From the NCBI RefSeq assembly GCF_001477625.1, contig NZ_CP013692.1:2542001-2606000 (forward strand): a DNA stretch of 64,000 nucleotides. The letters run 5' to 3'. This DNA comes from Paucibacter sp. KCTC 42545 (GTDB lineage: Bacteria; Pseudomonadota; Gammaproteobacteria; Burkholderiales; Burkholderiaceae_C). A model generated the notes under the pieces. The model saw nothing but the letters and a program-made list of their open reading frames with translations. It was not told where the DNA came from and did not search any database. Both the position numbers and the translations under genes were made by a program. This document shows positions 56,564-64,000 of the stretch, one piece after another; the first letter of the stretch is position 1; every line of letters begins with the position of its first letter.

Positions 56564-57952
56564 CTAGTCGGGGCGGATGTCCGCCTCGCCGCTCGCGAAA
56601 GGTTCCCAGCAGACACTCAATTGAGCCTCGCCCGCCGCGGCCCAGTGGCGCGCATCCAGGCCTAGCCCGGGCGCGAACACCGTTTCACCTGCGCCTTGGC
56701 TCAGCAAAAAAGGACCCTGGCGCCGCCACGCAGGAATGCCCGCCTCTTGGTAGGACTTCTTCAAACTGCGCGGCGGGCATCCCGGCGCCTTCTGAAACTG
56801 CTCGCCGCCGGCGCGGGCACACATCAGCAGCCTAGCCAAGCGATGCGGCGCCACGCCGCCCTGCAAGACCGGTTGGACGCGCCAAACACCGCCCCATGCC
56901 GCTTCGGGATAGTCGCCCGGCAGGCTGAGATCCACCTCATGGCGAGGCGCGGCAGAGCCAACTGAATCGGCGCGCGCAAGCACCGCCCTCCAGGCCAAGC
57001 GGCCCCGGTACAGCCTCAACACCCCATCAGCACAAGGCCACTGCCCAGACTCCTGCCCGGCAGCCTCCCGCAACAAGCGTCGCACTAGGCTGGCGCGGGC
57101 AGGCTGACCCGACACCGCGCTTAGCCAGGCCCGCAAGGCATTGCTGGCTCGGGCCGGTGAGCGTTCGAGCAGAGCGGGAAGATTCAATCCATCTTGACTG
57201 AGCAAACCCGCCAGATCGGCTTGCGCCACCTCATCTTGCAAGGCCAAGGCTTCCTGAGCCCAGACACTGGCGGCAGCCAAGCTAGCCTCGGCTTGCGGGA
57301 AGGCCTGCGTCAAGCCCGGCCATACCTGCAAGCGCAAGCGGTTGCGGGCATAGCGCGGATCGGCATTGCTGTCGTCGTCGACAAAGCTCAGGCTGTGTGC
57401 CTGCACATAGGCTTCAATCTGCTGGCGCGATTGAGCGAGCCAAGGTCTGGCCCAGCACAGGTCATCGCGCCATTGCTGGGCGGGCATGGCCGCCATGCCC
57501 GCCACACCGGCGCCACGCAGGGCCTGCAGCAGCAAGGTTTCGGCCTGATCGCGCTGGTGGTGGGCCAGCAGCAGCAACTGGGCGCCGCTGGCGCGGCAGA
57601 GTTGATTGAGCGCGGTGTAGCGCTCGCCGCGCGCCCAGGCCTCGATGCTTTGGCCGGCCTGCGCTTGCGTCGTCACACGGTGAACGTACAGCTGCACCGG
57701 CAGGCCGGCGGCGGCCCAGCCGGCACATTGCGCCTCGCAATGCTGCAACCAAGCGTCAGCTTGGCGGCTCAGGCCATGATGAATATGCAAGGCCAGCACC
57801 TGCAGGCCGGCATCAGCTTGCGCATTGAGCGCGGCCGCGGCAAGCGCGGTGGCGTGCAGCAAGGCGGTGGAGTCACGGCCGCCGCTGTAGGCGACGGCAA
57901 TCAGGCGGCCGGGCTGAACTTCAGCTGGCCTTGGTGTCGCCGAAGCGGCCAT
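56564..57952 (-). CDS. tilS: tRNA(Ile)-lysidine synthetase
   Basis: The 462-residue enzyme adds lysine to C34 of tRNA-Ile(CAU), changing its reading to AUA. The PP-loop ATPase motif [13 protein letters not shown] is at residues 22-34, followed by LHIHHGLS and [21 protein letters not shown]. The C-terminal TilS domain ends with the substrate-binding region. Its start overlaps the end of accA by 32 bp, so the two are co-translated. Confidence 0.92.
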   Translation of the reverse strand: MAASATPRPAEVQPGRLIAVAYSGGRDSTALLHATALAAAALNAQADAGLQVLALHIHHGLSRQADAWLQHCEAQCAGWAAAGLPVQLYVHRVTTQAQAGQSIEAWARGERYTALNQLCRASGAQLLLLAHHQRDQAETLLLQALRGAGVAGMAAMPAQQWRDDLCWARPWLAQSRQQIEAYVQAHSLSFVDDDSNADPRYARNRLRLQVWPGLTQAFPQAEASLAAASVWAQEALALQDEVAQADLAGLLSQDGLNLPALLERSPARASNALRAWLSAVSGQPARASLVRRLLREAAGQESGQWPCADGVLRLYRGRLAWRAVLARADSVGSAAPRHEVDLSLPGDYPEAAWGGVWRVQPVLQGGVAPHRLARLLMCARAGGEQFQKAPGCPPRSLKKSYQEAGIPAWRRQGPFLLSQGAGETVFAPGLGLDARHWAAAGEAQLSVCWEPFASGEADIRPD

Positions 57953-58892
57953 AGGCTTGCAGGCGCTCGTAGCGGCGGTCCAGCAACTCCTTGGGCTTCA
58001 GGTCGCTGACCTGGCGCAGCGCATCGCTCAGCGCGCGCTTCAGGTTCGACGCCATCTGCTTGTTATCGCGATGCGCGCCACCCACCGGCTCATTGACGAT
58101 CTTGTCGATCAAGCCCATGGCCTTGAGGCGGTGTGCGGTGATGCCCAGCGCCGTGGCGGCCTCGGGCGCACGCTCGGAAGACTTCCACAGAATCGACGCA
58201 CAACCTTCCGGCGAGATCACCGAATAGGCCGAGAACTGCAACATCAAGACCTGATCGGCCACGCCGATGGCCAGGGCGCCGCCCGAACCACCTTCACCGA
58301 TGACGGTGGCGATGATGGGCACTTCCAGCTGCGCCATCTCGAAGATATTGCGGCCGATGGCTTCCGACTGACCACGCTCCTCGGCGCCGATACCGGGGTA
58401 GGCACCCATGGTGTCGATCATGGTGAACACCGGCAGGCCGAACTTCTCGGCCAGCTTCATCAGGCGCAGGGCCTTGCGATAGCCTTCCGGACGCGGCATG
58501 CCGAAATTGCGCAGCTGACGCTCTTTCGAATCAGCACCGCGCTGGTGACCAATCACCATGCAGGCTTGGCCGTTGAAACGGGCCAAGCCGCCGACAATGG
58601 CTGCGTCATCGGCGAAATGACGATCACCGTGCAGTTCTTGGAACTCGGTGAAGACCTCGGCGCAATAGTCCAGGGTCTGCGGGCGCTGCGGATGGCGGGC
58701 GATCTGATAGACCTGCCAAGGCGCCACATTGGCGTAGACATCCTTGGTCAGCTGCTGGCTCTTTTTGGAGAGGCGGTCGATCTCTTCGGAGATGTCAACG
58801 GCCGACTCGCTTTGCACATAGCGCAGCTCTTCAATCTTGGTTTCGAGTTCAGCGATAGGCTGTTCGAATTCGAGGAAATGTTTTTTGCTCAT
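57921..58892 (-). CDS. accA: Acetyl-CoA carboxylase carboxyltransferase subunit alpha
   Basis: The 323-residue subunit, with AccD, transfers carboxyl from biotin to acetyl-CoA, giving malonyl-CoA for fatty acid synthesis. It begins [24 protein letters not shown] and shows [38 protein letters not shown] and [12 protein letters not shown], all standard AccA blocks. Length is normal. It is upstream of and overlaps tilS. Confidence 0.96.
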   Translation of the reverse strand: MSKKHFLEFEQPIAELETKIEELRYVQSESAVDISEEIDRLSKKSQQLTKDVYANVAPWQVYQIARHPQRPQTLDYCAEVFTEFQELHGDRHFADDAAIVGGLARFNGQACMVIGHQRGADSKERQLRNFGMPRPEGYRKALRLMKLAEKFGLPVFTMIDTMGAYPGIGAEERGQSEAIGRNIFEMAQLEVPIIATVIGEGGSGGALAIGVADQVLMLQFSAYSVISPEGCASILWKSSERAPEAATALGITAHRLKAMGLIDKIVNEPVGGAHRDNKQMASNLKRALSDALRQVSDLKPKELLDRRYERLQAYGRFGDTKAS

Positions 58893-58980
58893 CCTGCTGA
58901 CTTTTCTTCAGTGTTGAGGTCGGTGAACCGGCTCCGGGCACCATTTGTGACGATGCGCCAAAGCCGAGCACGGGAGGCTG

Positions 58981-59631
58981 TCAAGCCGCCGGCAAGGGGT
59001 CGAGGCTGCGCCAAATGTACCATGTGGCTACCGAGCGGTAAGGTGCCCAGGCGTCGCCAACTTCGCGGGCCTCAGCGCGCGAAACCGGCTCGCCGGAGAA
59101 GTAGTTTTCACTGATGCCCTTGAGCAAACGCGGGTCATCCAGCGGCAGCACATTGGGGCGCATCAGGTGAAAAATCAAGAACATCTCGGCGGTCCAGCGG
59201 CCAATGCCGCGGATGGCGACCAACTCGTCAATGATGGCCTCGTCATCCATCTGCGTCCATTGACGCACATGGACTTGGCCGGCTTCGAAGTGCCGAGCCA
59301 GGTCGAGCAAATAGTCGATCTTGCGCACCGGCAGCCCGGCGCCGCGCAAAGCTTCCACCGACAAGGCCAAGACGGCCGCCGGCTGAATCTTGCTGGCCGA
59401 GCCGCCAATCAAGGCGACAAATTTTTCCCAGGCGCCCTGCGCCGACTTGACCGAAATCTGCTGCCCGATGATGGAGCGGGCCAAGGTGGTGAAGGCGTCG
59501 GCACGGCTTTGCAGGCGCGCCTCGCCAAACAAGGGAATCAACTTCTTCATCACTCGGTCGCGCTTGGCCAAGTGGCGGCAAGCCTCGTCCCAGTACTCCG
59601 GGGTGACCCCGGCCGCATTCACTCGCACCAC
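58981..59631 (-). CDS. DNA-3-methyladenine glycosylase (AlkA-type, HhH-GPD)
   Basis: The 216-residue base-excision repair enzyme has LARSIIGQQISVKSA near residues 50-64 and the helix-hairpin-helix IRGIGRWTAEMFLIFHL near 140-156. LPLDD follows, with the likely catalytic Asp166. There is no Fe-S cluster. It should remove alkylated bases. The start is a GTG at 59631, 2 bp after the cysS stop, so it is probably translated by coupling with cysS. Confidence 0.88.
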   Translation of the reverse strand: MVRVNAAGVTPEYWDEACRHLAKRDRVMKKLIPLFGEARLQSRADAFTTLARSIIGQQISVKSAQGAWEKFVALIGGSASKIQPAAVLALSVEALRGAGLPVRKIDYLLDLARHFEAGQVHVRQWTQMDDEAIIDELVAIRGIGRWTAEMFLIFHLMRPNVLPLDDPRLLKGISENYFSGEPVSRAEAREVGDAWAPYRSVATWYIWRSLDPLPAA

Positions 59632-59633
59632 AG

Positions 59634-61019
59634 TCAGGCCCGCGTCCAGGTCGTGCCGGAGGGCGCGTCTTGCAAAACGATGCCGGCGGCCAGCAAATCC
59701 TTGCGGATTTGGTCTGCCGCAGCGAAATCACGCGCCGCTTTGGCGGCCGCGCGGGCCTCAATCTTGGCCAAGATGGCGGCTTCATCCAAACCGCCAGCGC
59801 TGGCACCACCGGCTTGCAGATAGCCGCGCGGCGTCTGCTGCAAGAAGCCCAGCACGCCGGCCAAGGCCTTCAGCAAAGCGGCATCGGCGAGTGATCCACT
59901 GCGGTTGACCTCGCTGGCCAACTCGAAAAGCACGGCAATCGCGCCGGGCGTGTTGAAGTCGTCATCCATGGCGGCGCGGAAAGCGGCCGCCTGGGGCTGC
60001 GCCCAATCGATCTCCAGCGCGGGCACGGCCAAGCCGTCGAGTGCCGTGTACAGACGCTTGAGCGCGGTACGGGCATCGTCCAGATTGACGTCGCTGAAGT
60101 TGAAGGGGCTGCGGTAATGGGTGCGCAGCATGAAATAGCGCAGCGTCTCCGCGTCGTAACGCTTGAGCACGTCCTGAATGGTGAAGAAATTGCCCAAGGA
60201 CTTGGACATCTTCACATGGTCCACATTCAAGAGGCCGTTATGCGCCCAGATGGTGGCCGGCGGCTTGCCGTTGGCACCTTCGCTCTGGGCGATTTCGTTC
60301 TCGTGATGCGGGAACTGCAGGTCGGCGCCGCCGCCGTGCAGATCAAACTGCTCACCCAGCAAGGCGCAAGCCATGGCCGAGCATTCGATATGCCAGCCCG
60401 GGCGGCCAGCGCCGTAGCTAGACGCAAATTTGGCGTCTTCGGGCTCTTCCGGCTTGGCGGCCTTCCAGAGCACAAAGTCGAGCGGATCTTGCTTGCCGTC
60501 GTCCACCGCCACGCGCTCACCGGCGCGCAAATCATCCAGCGACTTGCCGGACAGCTTGCCGTAACCGGGGAAGGCACGCACCGCGTAGTTCACATCGCCA
60601 TTGCTGGCGCGGTAGGCCAGGCCCTTGGCTTCGAGCTTGCCGATCATGGCCGTCATCTGCGGCACAAATTCGGTGGCGCGCGGCTCATGCGTGGGCAAGA
60701 GCACGCCCAAAGCACCCAGATCGGCGTGCATGGCGCCGACCATCTCATCGGTCAGCTGGCGGATCGGGATTTGGCGCTCCAGGGCGCGACGGATGATCTT
60801 GTCATCGATGTCGGTGATGTTGCGCACATAGGTGACTCGGTAGCCGGAGGCCTGCAACCAGCGGTAGATCAGGTCGAACGCCACCATCATCCGGGCATGC
60901 CCCACATGACACAGATCGTAGATCGTGATGCCGCACACATACATGCGTACATGGCCAGGTTCAATGGGGACGAGCGGCTGGACCGCACGGGTCAGCGTGT
61001 TGTAGATGCGAAGAGACAT
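59634..61019 (-). CDS. cysS: Cysteinyl-tRNA synthetase
   Basis: The 461-residue class I synthetase charges tRNA-Cys. It shows [18 protein letters not shown] with the HIGH motif as HVGH at 38-41, zinc-ligand cysteines, and [11 protein letters not shown]. The C-terminus is Ala-rich and ends at the anticodon-binding domain. The ATG at 61019 gives [11 protein letters not shown], the usual start. It is divergent from the TPR gene at 61294, with about 275 bp between starts. Confidence 0.96.
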   Translation of the reverse strand: MSLRIYNTLTRAVQPLVPIEPGHVRMYVCGITIYDLCHVGHARMMVAFDLIYRWLQASGYRVTYVRNITDIDDKIIRRALERQIPIRQLTDEMVGAMHADLGALGVLLPTHEPRATEFVPQMTAMIGKLEAKGLAYRASNGDVNYAVRAFPGYGKLSGKSLDDLRAGERVAVDDGKQDPLDFVLWKAAKPEEPEDAKFASSYGAGRPGWHIECSAMACALLGEQFDLHGGGADLQFPHHENEIAQSEGANGKPPATIWAHNGLLNVDHVKMSKSLGNFFTIQDVLKRYDAETLRYFMLRTHYRSPFNFSDVNLDDARTALKRLYTALDGLAVPALEIDWAQPQAAAFRAAMDDDFNTPGAIAVLFELASEVNRSGSLADAALLKALAGVLGFLQQTPRGYLQAGGASAGGLDEAAILAKIEARAAAKAARDFAAADQIRKDLLAAGIVLQDAPSGTTWTRA

Positions 61020-61293
61020 GGAGCTTGTTGGGCCAAGGCCAAAGCGCCGACCAAGAAGGCCAAACGCAGGGGCTTGCGGTTCACTGAGCGACTGCGGCGG
61101 CCGGCTCGAACCCGCGGTTAGCGGAGGATCTTTGTCGCGATCCGAGGTCGGGCAGGCACCGTAGAATGAACCTCAGTATACCGGCTGGCCCATCTTGGCC
61201 GGCTTGGCACTGACCCTGCCCCCAGCCCGCCACCGTCCCGCCAAGCGCCAACAGCCCCTCCCGGGCTGAGCCAAAACCGTGCCACCCAGCCTC

Positions 61294-61854
61294 ATGCCAC
61301 TACGCATCCTTCTACGCCCCCAAGCCCTGTTGCAAGTGTTCAGCACCGGTGTCCTCGCCGCTCTGCTGCTGATCGTGACTCCCGCGCAGGCGGCCGAATC
61401 CGACGCCGCCCAGAAGCTGTGGATGGGTGGCAAGCGCGCCGAGGCGGTGGCCATGCTGGAAGAATCGCTGCGCAAAACGCCCAATGATTTGGAACTGCGC
61501 TTCGCGCTGGGTGTGATGCGCATGGAGCTGGGCGAGTTGAGCGCTGCCGCCACCCTCTTCACCCAGCTCAGCCAGGATTTCCCCGACTTGGCCGACCCTT
61601 TGAACAATCTGGCCGTGATCCACGCGGCCCAAGGCCAGTTGGATCTGGCCCAGGCCGAGCTGACACAAGCGCTGGCCTTGCAGCCTGCGCACGCGCAAGC
61701 CCTTGAAAACTTAGGCGATGTGCTGCTGCGCCAGGCCGAGCGGGCCTATCAACGCGCCCTGAAGGCGCAGGTTGCCCCTCAGGCCAGCACCCAGGCCAAG
61801 CTCAAACAGGCGCAAGCCCTGCTGCGCCAGCTGGACGCCGCCAAAGCCCCCTGA
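61294..61854 (+). CDS. Secreted TPR-repeat protein
   Basis: The 186-residue protein has a signal peptide (LLQVFSTGVLAALLLIVTPAQAA) ending near residue 33, then about three tetratricopeptide repeats (WMGGKRAEAVAMLEESLRKTPNDLELRFALGVM and following). It ends in a Gln/Ala-rich helix. Proteins of this kind act as periplasmic scaffolds; the partner is unknown. The ATG at 61294 was chosen over a GTG at 61279. It is followed by the two cyclophilin genes on the same strand. Confidence 0.8.
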   Translation: MPLRILLRPQALLQVFSTGVLAALLLIVTPAQAAESDAAQKLWMGGKRAEAVAMLEESLRKTPNDLELRFALGVMRMELGELSAAATLFTQLSQDFPDLADPLNNLAVIHAAQGQLDLAQAELTQALALQPAHAQALENLGDVLLRQAERAYQRALKAQVAPQASTQAKLKQAQALLRQLDAAKAP

Positions 61855-61932
61855 ACAGCCACACACACTCAAGCCCAGCCGGGCTGAGTGACAATCAGCG
61901 CCCGCAAGCCACTTCTTCACCCACAAGAAACC

Positions 61933-62523
61933 ATGCAAGCAAGCCCTACTCCTTTCACGTTTGTGCGCCAAGCCCTGGCCACCGCGACCCTTGGCTTCGG
62001 CCTGGCGGTTGCCGCGCAGGCGCAAACCGTCAAACTCACGACCACCGAGGGCGTGATCCGCATCGAACTGAACGCTGAGAAGGCCCCCAAAAGCGTGGCC
62101 AACTTTGTGCAGTATGTGAAAGCCGGCCATTACGACGGCACCATCTTCCACCGCGTGATCGAGAACTTCATGATCCAAGGTGGCGGCTTCACCGACAAGA
62201 TGGCGCAAAAGCCAACCAAGCCACCAATCCCGTTGGAAGCCGGCAACGGCTTGCTCAATGTGCGCGGCAGCGTTGCCATGGCACGCACCGGTGACCCCAA
62301 TTCGGCCACCGCGCAGTTTTTCATCAACACCGTTGACAACGCTTTCCTCGACGCCGCGAACGCACGCGACGGCCGCGGCTACGCCGTCTTTGGCCAAGTC
62401 ATTGAAGGCATGGATGTGGTCGACAAGATTCGCGCCACACCGACCGGCAATTTGGGCAGTCAACAGAACGTCCCCCTCACCCCCATCCTCATCACCAAAG
62501 CCATTGTGGAGTCCAAAAAATGA
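61933..62523 (+). CDS. ppiA: Periplasmic peptidyl-prolyl cis-trans isomerase, cyclophilin type
   Basis: The 196-residue protein has a signal peptide ending AAQA-QT near residue 31 and a full cyclophilin domain: [48 protein letters not shown] and [18 protein letters not shown]. The active-site Arg of FHRVI and the QFFIN block are present. It should help fold exported proteins. Its stop overlaps the start of the cytoplasmic cyclophilin gene (ATGA). Confidence 0.92.
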   Translation: MQASPTPFTFVRQALATATLGFGLAVAAQAQTVKLTTTEGVIRIELNAEKAPKSVANFVQYVKAGHYDGTIFHRVIENFMIQGGGFTDKMAQKPTKPPIPLEAGNGLLNVRGSVAMARTGDPNSATAQFFINTVDNAFLDAANARDGRGYAVFGQVIEGMDVVDKIRATPTGNLGSQQNVPLTPILITKAIVESKK

Positions 62524-63035
62524 GCGCAACGACCAATAAGCAAATCGAACTGCACACCAATCACGGCCTGATCGTGATCGAGCTGGATTTTGAAAAGGCC
62601 CCGATCTCGGCCGCCAACTTCCTGGCCTATGTGAAGAGCGGCCACTATGACGGCACCGTCTTTCACCGCGTCATCAAGAAGTTCATGATCCAAGGCGGTG
62701 GCTTCGCTGTCGGCATGAAGCAAAAGCCAACCAATGGCGAGATCCAGAACGAAGCCAATAACGGCCTGACCAACGAGCATTACACGGTCGCCATGGCGCG
62801 CACCAATGCGCCGCACTCGGCCTCCAGCCAGTTCTTCATCAACACCACCAATAACGGCTTCCTGAACTTCAAGTCCGAGACTCCTTCGGGCTGGGGCTAT
62901 GCCGTGTTCGGCAAGGTCGTCGCCGGCAAGGAAGTGGTCGACGCGATCGAGAAGGTTCGCACCGGCAACAACAGCGGCCACGCCGATGTGCCGGTGGAAG
63001 ACGTCATCATTGAGCGAGCCGTTGAGCTTGCCTGA
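62520..63035 (+). CDS. ppiB: Cytoplasmic peptidyl-prolyl cis-trans isomerase, cyclophilin type
   Basis: The 171-residue cyclophilin has no signal peptide. It shows [38 protein letters not shown] and [21 protein letters not shown]. It is a tandem paralogue of the upstream periplasmic enzyme and overlaps it by 4 bp, so the two are translationally coupled. lpxH starts within its last codons. Confidence 0.94.
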   Translation: MSATTNKQIELHTNHGLIVIELDFEKAPISAANFLAYVKSGHYDGTVFHRVIKKFMIQGGGFAVGMKQKPTNGEIQNEANNGLTNEHYTVAMARTNAPHSASSQFFINTTNNGFLNFKSETPSGWGYAVFGKVVAGKEVVDAIEKVRTGNNSGHADVPVEDVIIERAVELA

Positions 63036-63807
63036 TGCCACAGCAGTTCCGGCTTTTGCCGAACTGACAGCGCCGCCCGCGTGGCGGCGCATTGATTTCC
63101 TGTCCGACCTGCACCTGTCCGCAGAAACGCCGGCCACCCTGGCCGCGCTGGAGCAGCATCTGCAGGAAACGGCGGCCGACGCGGTGATGCTGCTGGGCGA
63201 TATCTTCGAGGTCTGGGTTGGCGACGACGCACGGCTGGAAGATGGCTTCGAGGCCCATTGCCTGCAACTGCTGCGGGCGGCCAGCCAAAGGCTGCCCATC
63301 TACTTCATGGTGGGCAATCGCGACTTCCTGCTCGGTGAAGCGATGTTGGCCGATAGCGGCATGCAGCCTCTCGCCGACCCCACCGTTTTGACGGCCTTCG
63401 GCACCCGCTATTTGCTGACCCATGGCGACGCCCTGTGCTTGTCGGACCAGGCCTATCAAGGCTTTCGCGCCCAGGTGCGTCAGCCCGCATGGCAGGCGCA
63501 GTTCCTGGCCCAGCCACTGGCCGTGCGCCGCGCCCTGGCCCGCCAGATGCGCGACGGCAGCAAGGCCCAGCAGAAAAGCGAGCACGCCAGCTACACCGAC
63601 CTGGATGAGCCCGCCTGCGCCGCGTGGTTGCAGGCAGCGGACAGCAAAACCATGATCCACGGCCACACCCACCGGCCGGGCGAACATGCCCTGGGCGGCG
63701 GCCTGCGCCGCCATGTGCTGTCCGACTGGGATCTGGAAGACCCGGCACCGCGCGCCGATGTGCTGCGCCTGCGCCAAGCCGGTTTGCGGCGCATCTCACT
63801 CGCCTGA
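63010..63807 (+). CDS. lpxH: UDP-2,3-diacylglucosamine diphosphatase LpxH
   Basis: The 265-residue metallophosphoesterase makes lipid X in lipid A synthesis. Ligand motifs are seen in order: [31 protein letters not shown] and GHTHRPGEH. No in-frame ATG precedes the first motif. The best start is the TTG at 63010 (reads MSEPLSLPD), with GGAAG about 9 bp upstream inside ppiB, so it overlaps ppiB by 26 bp. Its stop overlaps the start of mtfA (TGATG). Confidence 0.9.
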   Translation: MSEPLSLPDATAVPAFAELTAPPAWRRIDFLSDLHLSAETPATLAALEQHLQETAADAVMLLGDIFEVWVGDDARLEDGFEAHCLQLLRAASQRLPIYFMVGNRDFLLGEAMLADSGMQPLADPTVLTAFGTRYLLTHGDALCLSDQAYQGFRAQVRQPAWQAQFLAQPLAVRRALARQMRDGSKAQQKSEHASYTDLDEPACAAWLQAADSKTMIHGHTHRPGEHALGGGLRRHVLSDWDLEDPAPRADVLRLRQAGLRRISLA

Positions 63808-64000
63808 TGTGGTCGCGGCTGCAAAGCGCTTGGGCGCGGCGGCGCGAGGCGCAGGCCTTGCGTCGCCACGCTATCCCTGATGAGCTGTGGCAGCTGACCC
63901 TGCTGCGCTACCCATTCTTAGCCCAGCGCAGCCCGGCCGATCTGGCCGAGTTGCGTCGGCTCAGCTCACTGTTCTTGGCCAGCAAGGAGTTTCACGGCGT
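63807..64000 (+). CDS. mtfA: MtfA-family zinc peptidase (M90), N-terminal part (cut by window edge)
   Basis: The first 64 codons read [20 protein letters not shown], then HAIPDELWQLTLLRYPFLAQ, then SLFLASKEFHG. This matches the start of MtfA proteins, which bind Mlc and have a gluzincin active site further on. The catalytic HExxH lies outside the window. The ATG overlaps the lpxH stop codon. Confidence 0.85.
   Translation, partial: MWSRLQSAWARRREAQALRRHAIPDELWQLTLLRYPFLAQRSPADLAELRRLSSLFLASKEFHG

Overview
The window is GC-rich, densely coded chromosomal DNA of a betaproteobacterium. The best guess is Burkholderiales of the Roseateles/Paucibacter/Leptothrix group, because it combines a PEP-CTERM/PrsT locus, a BPSS1780-type DUF2189 membrane protein, PimC/PimD-type acyl-CoA dehydrogenases and many c-di-GMP and two-component genes. 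No phage, insertion sequence, CRISPR array or rRNA was seen. Most of the window is ordinary core genome.

Layout. 1-5.6 kb: partial murB, yajQ, a retropepsin-like protease, the large TPR protein PrsT and a PEP-CTERM surface protein with a possible internal thioester. 5.7-8.8 kb: a paired acyl-CoA dehydrogenase (pimC/pimD type) and rsuA. 9.0-18.2 kb: a hybrid histidine kinase, ribF-ileS-lspA, a DUF2189 membrane protein and a second kinase. 18.3-22.4 kb (minus): a DMT exporter, an atypical SDR and a quinone oxidoreductase in one operon, then a nitronate-monooxygenase-like enzyme. 22.8-28.8 kb: a diguanylate cyclase, a third histidine kinase, a small outer-membrane barrel and an MHS-type MFS transporter with a large insertion. 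29.0-31.4 kb: ybaK, a DUF1289 gene and a DsbA-fold isomerase, then an orphan ParB-like gene.

31.5-46.4 kb is the most interesting region: what looks like a complete locus for using external cyanophycin (multi-L-arginyl-poly-L-aspartate). Two secreted cyanophycinases (CphE type, peptidase S51) each lie divergent to a large TonB-dependent receptor, as two tandem copies of one module. The first cyanophycinase is followed on the minus strand by a CphZ/AotO-type dipeptide hydrolase of the AstE/aspartoacylase superfamily, a YfcC-type inner-membrane transporter, an ArgR-like GlxA/AraC regulator and two arginine N-succinyltransferase genes, with tight or overlapping junctions. The proposed route is: polymer cut outside or at the surface, beta-Asp-Arg taken through the outer membrane by the receptors, imported by the YfcC protein, split by CphZ into Asp and Arg, and arginine channelled into the succinyltransferase (AST) pathway under ArgR-like control. 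The family assignments are strong; the pathway logic is inference.

46.4-64 kb: a small lipoprotein, yceH, an SDR, a lipoprotein of unknown role, ETF-ubiquinone oxidoreductase, an acetyltransferase, a PaiB remnant, a GGDEF-EAL protein, tRNA-Ser(GCU), lysC, tilS, accA, a 3-methyladenine DNA glycosylase, cysS, a TPR protein, two cyclophilins, lpxH and the start of mtfA.
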